A stretch of DNA of 14,560 bases from contig DAOTTJ010000017.1 in NCBI GenBank assembly GCA_034437695.1, forward strand, positions 1 through 14,560. The letters run 5' to 3'. The DNA is from Paraktedonobacter sp034437695 (GTDB taxonomy: Bacteria; Chloroflexota; Ktedonobacteria; Ktedonobacterales; Ktedonobacteraceae). The stretch's first letter is position 1; each line of letters begins with the position of its first letter. The position numbers and the translations under genes are program-made. Positions 12,026-14,560 of the stretch are shown one piece after another. Under the pieces are notes generated by a model. It saw only the letters and a list, made by a program, of their open reading frames with translations. It did not search any database and had not been told where the DNA came from.

Positions 12026-14521
12026 TCAGGCGTTTCTCTGCGACGGCTTGTCCACGCGCCGGCCTCTGGCCTTTGCACGTTCCTTGACTTGAATAAAGAG
12101 TGTATTGTCTCGCTCGTCGACGAAAGCCAAGTCGTGAGCATGGAGTCTATCGTGCAGGATCGCCTCGGCGAGCGGGTCGTCCAGGAGGCGATAGATGGTT
12201 CTACGCAATGGCCGCGCCCCATAGGCGGGGTCGTAGCCCTGGACGACCAGCAGTTCGCGGGCCGCTGGCGTTACCTCAAGTTCGATAGTTTGTGCTGCGA
12301 GCCGTTGACGAGTCCCGGCGATCAGCAGATCGACGATCTGATGCAGATGATCCGGTTCCAGGGGATGGAAGAAGATCAACTCATCAATGCGGTTGAGCAA
12401 TTCGGGCCGAAAGACGTTTTTCACCGCGTCCATTACGTGTGTGCGCATCGCCTGATTGGTGACCGACTGGTTGCGTGGACCCTGCTGCGTGAAAGCGATC
12501 TGCGTCGGCCTGAGGTGTTCGGTACCCAGGTTAGAAGTCAGAATGAGCAGTGTGTTTCGGAAATCCACGCGTTGCCCGTGGGTATCGGTGAGCTGTCCAT
12601 CTTCAAGGATCTGCAACAACAGATCGTAGACGCTGGGGTGGGCCTTCTCGATTTCATCAAAGAGCACTATGCAATAGGGATGGCGGCGCACAAACTCCGT
12701 GAGTTGGCCGGCCTGGTCGTGGCCGATATATCCTGGAGGTGAGCCGAGCAGACGCGAGACCTGCTGGCGTTCCATAAACTCGGACATGTCGAGGGTTAGC
12801 AGTGAGTTCTCGTTGGCAAAGAGCGCACTGGCAAGAGCACGGGCCAATGCACTTTTGCCCACCCCAGTTGGACCAGCGAAGAGAAACGAGCCGATGGGAC
12901 GTTTGCAGTCGCGTATATTCGTGTAGGCCCGGCGCACCGCACGCGCCAGCACCTGCACCGCGTCATCCTGGGCAATAATACGCTGGTGGAGGGTCTCTTC
13001 CAACTGGAGCAAGCGTTCCGCCTGATTGAGCGTAATCTGTCCGAGGGGGATGCCGGTCCAGAGCGCGACGATCTCGGCGATCTGCTCCTCTGCCACTATC
13101 GGTTGTTCCTGGGTGCGTAGCGTGTGCCACTGTTGTTCGAGCGCGACCAGCGTCCGGCTCAGGCGTAGCTCCTGTTTGCGCCTGTGCAGAGCCAGGGTAT
13201 AGTTGTGTCCCTGGATCGCCTTTTCCTTCCGACCGCGGACGTGGGCGAGTATATCGCGCAGGCGGCGTACCGGTTGTGGGGCAAGTGCGAGGTGGACACA
13301 GGCCTGAGCTGCCGCTTCGTCTAGCAGATCGATGGCTTTATCTGGTTGGTAGCGTTGCTGTATATAGCGGTCTGAAAGGTGTACCGCAGCCTTTAATGCC
13401 TCGTCTGTGATAGTTACGTGGTGGTAGCTGGCATAGCGGGGGCGTAGACCTTGTAAAATTGCCAGCGTCTCATCAGGAGTTGTTTCGGCGATGGTCACAG
13501 GTTGAAAGCGCCGTTCCAGGGCGGGATCGCTGTCAATAATTTTGCGATAGTCTTCGTGAGTAGCTGCGCCGAGACAGCGGAACTCCCCGCGTGCCAGCAT
13601 CGGCTTAAACATACTTGCGATATCTACCGAGCCATCGGCCACGCCGCTGCCCAGCAAGGTCTGGAGTTCGTCGATCACAATCAACAGATTACCGGCCTGA
13701 ACTACTTCGCAGAGGAGCAATTGCAGCCGTTCCTCGAAGTCGCCGCGAAAGCGAGCGCCTATAGTCAACAGGCTCACATCCAGGGAGACCACGCGCATAT
13801 ACTGCAAACTATCTGGGACCAGGCCTTCAAGAATGGCCTGTGCCAGACCTTCGGCCAGGGCGGTCTTGCCCACGCCGGCTGGACCAATCAGTACCGGGTT
13901 ATTCTTGGTGCGTCGTGCCAGAATTTGCATGGTCCGTTCCAACTCGGCAGCTCGTCCGATCAGCGGGTCCAGTGTTCCTAATAATGCCTCAGCGGTCAGA
14001 TCGCGGCTGACCTGGTTGAGCAGAGGGGTTTCGGTGTGCCATATGTGGGCTTGCATCGTAGCAAGCGCCTGATCGCTCTCGGTGCGCAAGAACGTCTGTA
14101 AATACCGACGTGTGGCAAAGAGCGTCACATCAAAGCTTTCCAGTACACCGACCGCTACGCTTTCGTCATCGTTGAGCAGACCGAGCAGAAGGTGGTAGAT
14201 ACCGATCTGGCTTGCGCCTGCGTTGGCTGCCTCGATTGCCGATTGCGCAAAGGCCGCTTGCGCGAGTGCGTTCCATGCTGGTTCGCTGGTCGTGCTGCGA
14301 TTGCTCCCGCGCCCAATCACAAACCCGATGGCCTGACTCAGACGTGTGATGTCTACCTGTAAGTGCGCCAGAAGCGACTCCACAACACTATCCTGTGTTC
14401 TGAGAATGCCAAGCAGAAGGTGCTCTGGCCCAATCATGCGATGCTGGAATTGCAACGCAACAGCTCGTGCACACTTTATCGCCTGTTGTGCTTGTGACGT
14501 ATAGTTCTCAAATTCAGCCAT
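12026..14521 (-). CDS. clpC: ClpC-type AAA+ unfoldase, ATP-binding subunit of Clp protease
   Basis: Clp/Hsp100 unfoldase (831 aa) that threads proteins into the ClpP protease or remodels them. Two Clp-N repeats occupy residues about 5-65 and 82-144. D1 has Walker A GPAGVGKT (213-220), pore loop GARFRG (255-260, Phe replacing the usual Tyr), Walker B IVIDEL (281-286) and arginine finger ALERRF (334-339). The middle region (about 412-470) is a single short coiled coil, as in ClpC rather than ClpB. D2 has Walker A GPTGVGKS (550-557), GYIG pore loop (597-600), Walker B VLFDEIEKAH (619-628), finger FRPELLNRID (704-713) and sensor 2 GARPLRR (768-774). The ClpP-docking loop would be near IAF (675-677), where relatives have VGF or IGL, so ClpP pairing is likely but not certain. 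The ATG has GAGGAGG (complement of 14532-14538) 10 nt upstream. The promoter lies outside the window. The symbol is by family resemblance. Confidence 0.88.
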   Translation of the reverse strand: MAEFENYTSQAQQAIKCARAVALQFQHRMIGPEHLLLGILRTQDSVVESLLAHLQVDITRLSQAIGFVIGRGSNRSTTSEPAWNALAQAAFAQSAIEAANAGASQIGIYHLLLGLLNDDESVAVGVLESFDVTLFATRRYLQTFLRTESDQALATMQAHIWHTETPLLNQVSRDLTAEALLGTLDPLIGRAAELERTMQILARRTKNNPVLIGPAGVGKTALAEGLAQAILEGLVPDSLQYMRVVSLDVSLLTIGARFRGDFEERLQLLLCEVVQAGNLLIVIDELQTLLGSGVADGSVDIASMFKPMLARGEFRCLGAATHEDYRKIIDSDPALERRFQPVTIAETTPDETLAILQGLRPRYASYHHVTITDEALKAAVHLSDRYIQQRYQPDKAIDLLDEAAAQACVHLALAPQPVRRLRDILAHVRGRKEKAIQGHNYTLALHRRKQELRLSRTLVALEQQWHTLRTQEQPIVAEEQIAEIVALWTGIPLGQITLNQAERLLQLEETLHQRIIAQDDAVQVLARAVRRAYTNIRDCKRPIGSFLFAGPTGVGKSALARALASALFANENSLLTLDMSEFMERQQVSRLLGSPPGYIGHDQAGQLTEFVRRHPYCIVLFDEIEKAHPSVYDLLLQILEDGQLTDTHGQRVDFRNTLLILTSNLGTEHLRPTQIAFTQQGPRNQSVTNQAMRTHVMDAVKNVFRPELLNRIDELIFFHPLEPDHLHQIVDLLIAGTRQRLAAQTIELEVTPAARELLVVQGYDPAYGARPLRRTIYRLLDDPLAEAILHDRLHAHDLAFVDERDNTLFIQVKERAKARGRRVDKPSQRNA

Positions 14522-14560
14522 AAGTTTGTAGCCTCCTCGCTAAATGAGTATCGGGCTGGT

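Noticed and set aside
11861..12742. + strand open frame of 293 codons with an SD-like AGGAGG and a Walker-A-like GDQGSGKT
   Set aside because: Most of it lies antisense to the end of the Clp ATPase, it begins across the AT-rich hairpin, and downstream of the GKT there is no Walker B or NTPase pattern. The motif is judged fortuitous.

Overview
The window looks like a chromosomal segment of a Chloroflexota bacterium, most likely of the class Ktedonobacteria. This is inferred from a giant membrane protein carrying the Chloroflexi/archaeal DUF2298 ('Chlor_Arch_YYY') domain, a soluble Hanks-type kinase of the style common in ktedonobacteria, a ClpC-type unfoldase, frequent GTG and TTG starts, and moderate-to-high GC. 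No taxonomic marker was searched, so this stays an inference.

Layout. (1) 1-1120: a secreted protein of unknown function on the + strand. Direct repeats surround its putative -10 box, and it is followed by a long imperfect foldback (921-1050) and a strong intrinsic terminator. (2) 1143-1857: two small minus-strand genes, an 84-aa two-helix membrane protein and a 74-aa cytoplasmic protein. Each has a good Shine-Dalgarno and its own terminator-like hairpin; the 84-aa gene also has a near-consensus promoter whose transcript would begin inside a stable hairpin. (3) 2022-3416: the minus-strand ribosome operon rpsP-khpA-rimM behind a consensus sigma-70-type promoter; trmD does not follow. (4) 3498-7949: a 1430-aa fusion of a GT-C/ArnT-like glycosyltransferase half and a DUF2298 half, with a clear promoter and a strong terminator. 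(5) 7959-8191: the divergent intergenic region, holding a 101-bp MITE-like element with about 21-bp terminal inverted repeats and a perfect 9-bp target duplication. (6) 8232-10631: a second polytopic GT-C-like membrane protein on the + strand. (7) 10640-14521: a Ser/Thr protein kinase with a degenerate glycine-rich loop and, upstream on the same strand, a ClpC-type double AAA+ unfoldase.

How the genes may work together. The three ribosome genes form one translation/ribosome-maturation unit. The two divergent membrane proteins both look like polyprenyl-phosphate-sugar-dependent glycosyltransferases and may act on the same envelope glycan or glycoprotein pathway. The kinase and the Clp ATPase are adjacent, but the kinase has its own promoter, so a link is only suggestive. 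No CRISPR array, tRNA, rRNA, phage or defence system was found. The least explained items are the DUF2298 fusion, the MITE, the foldback RNA downstream of the secreted-protein gene and the leader hairpin at 1487-1533.
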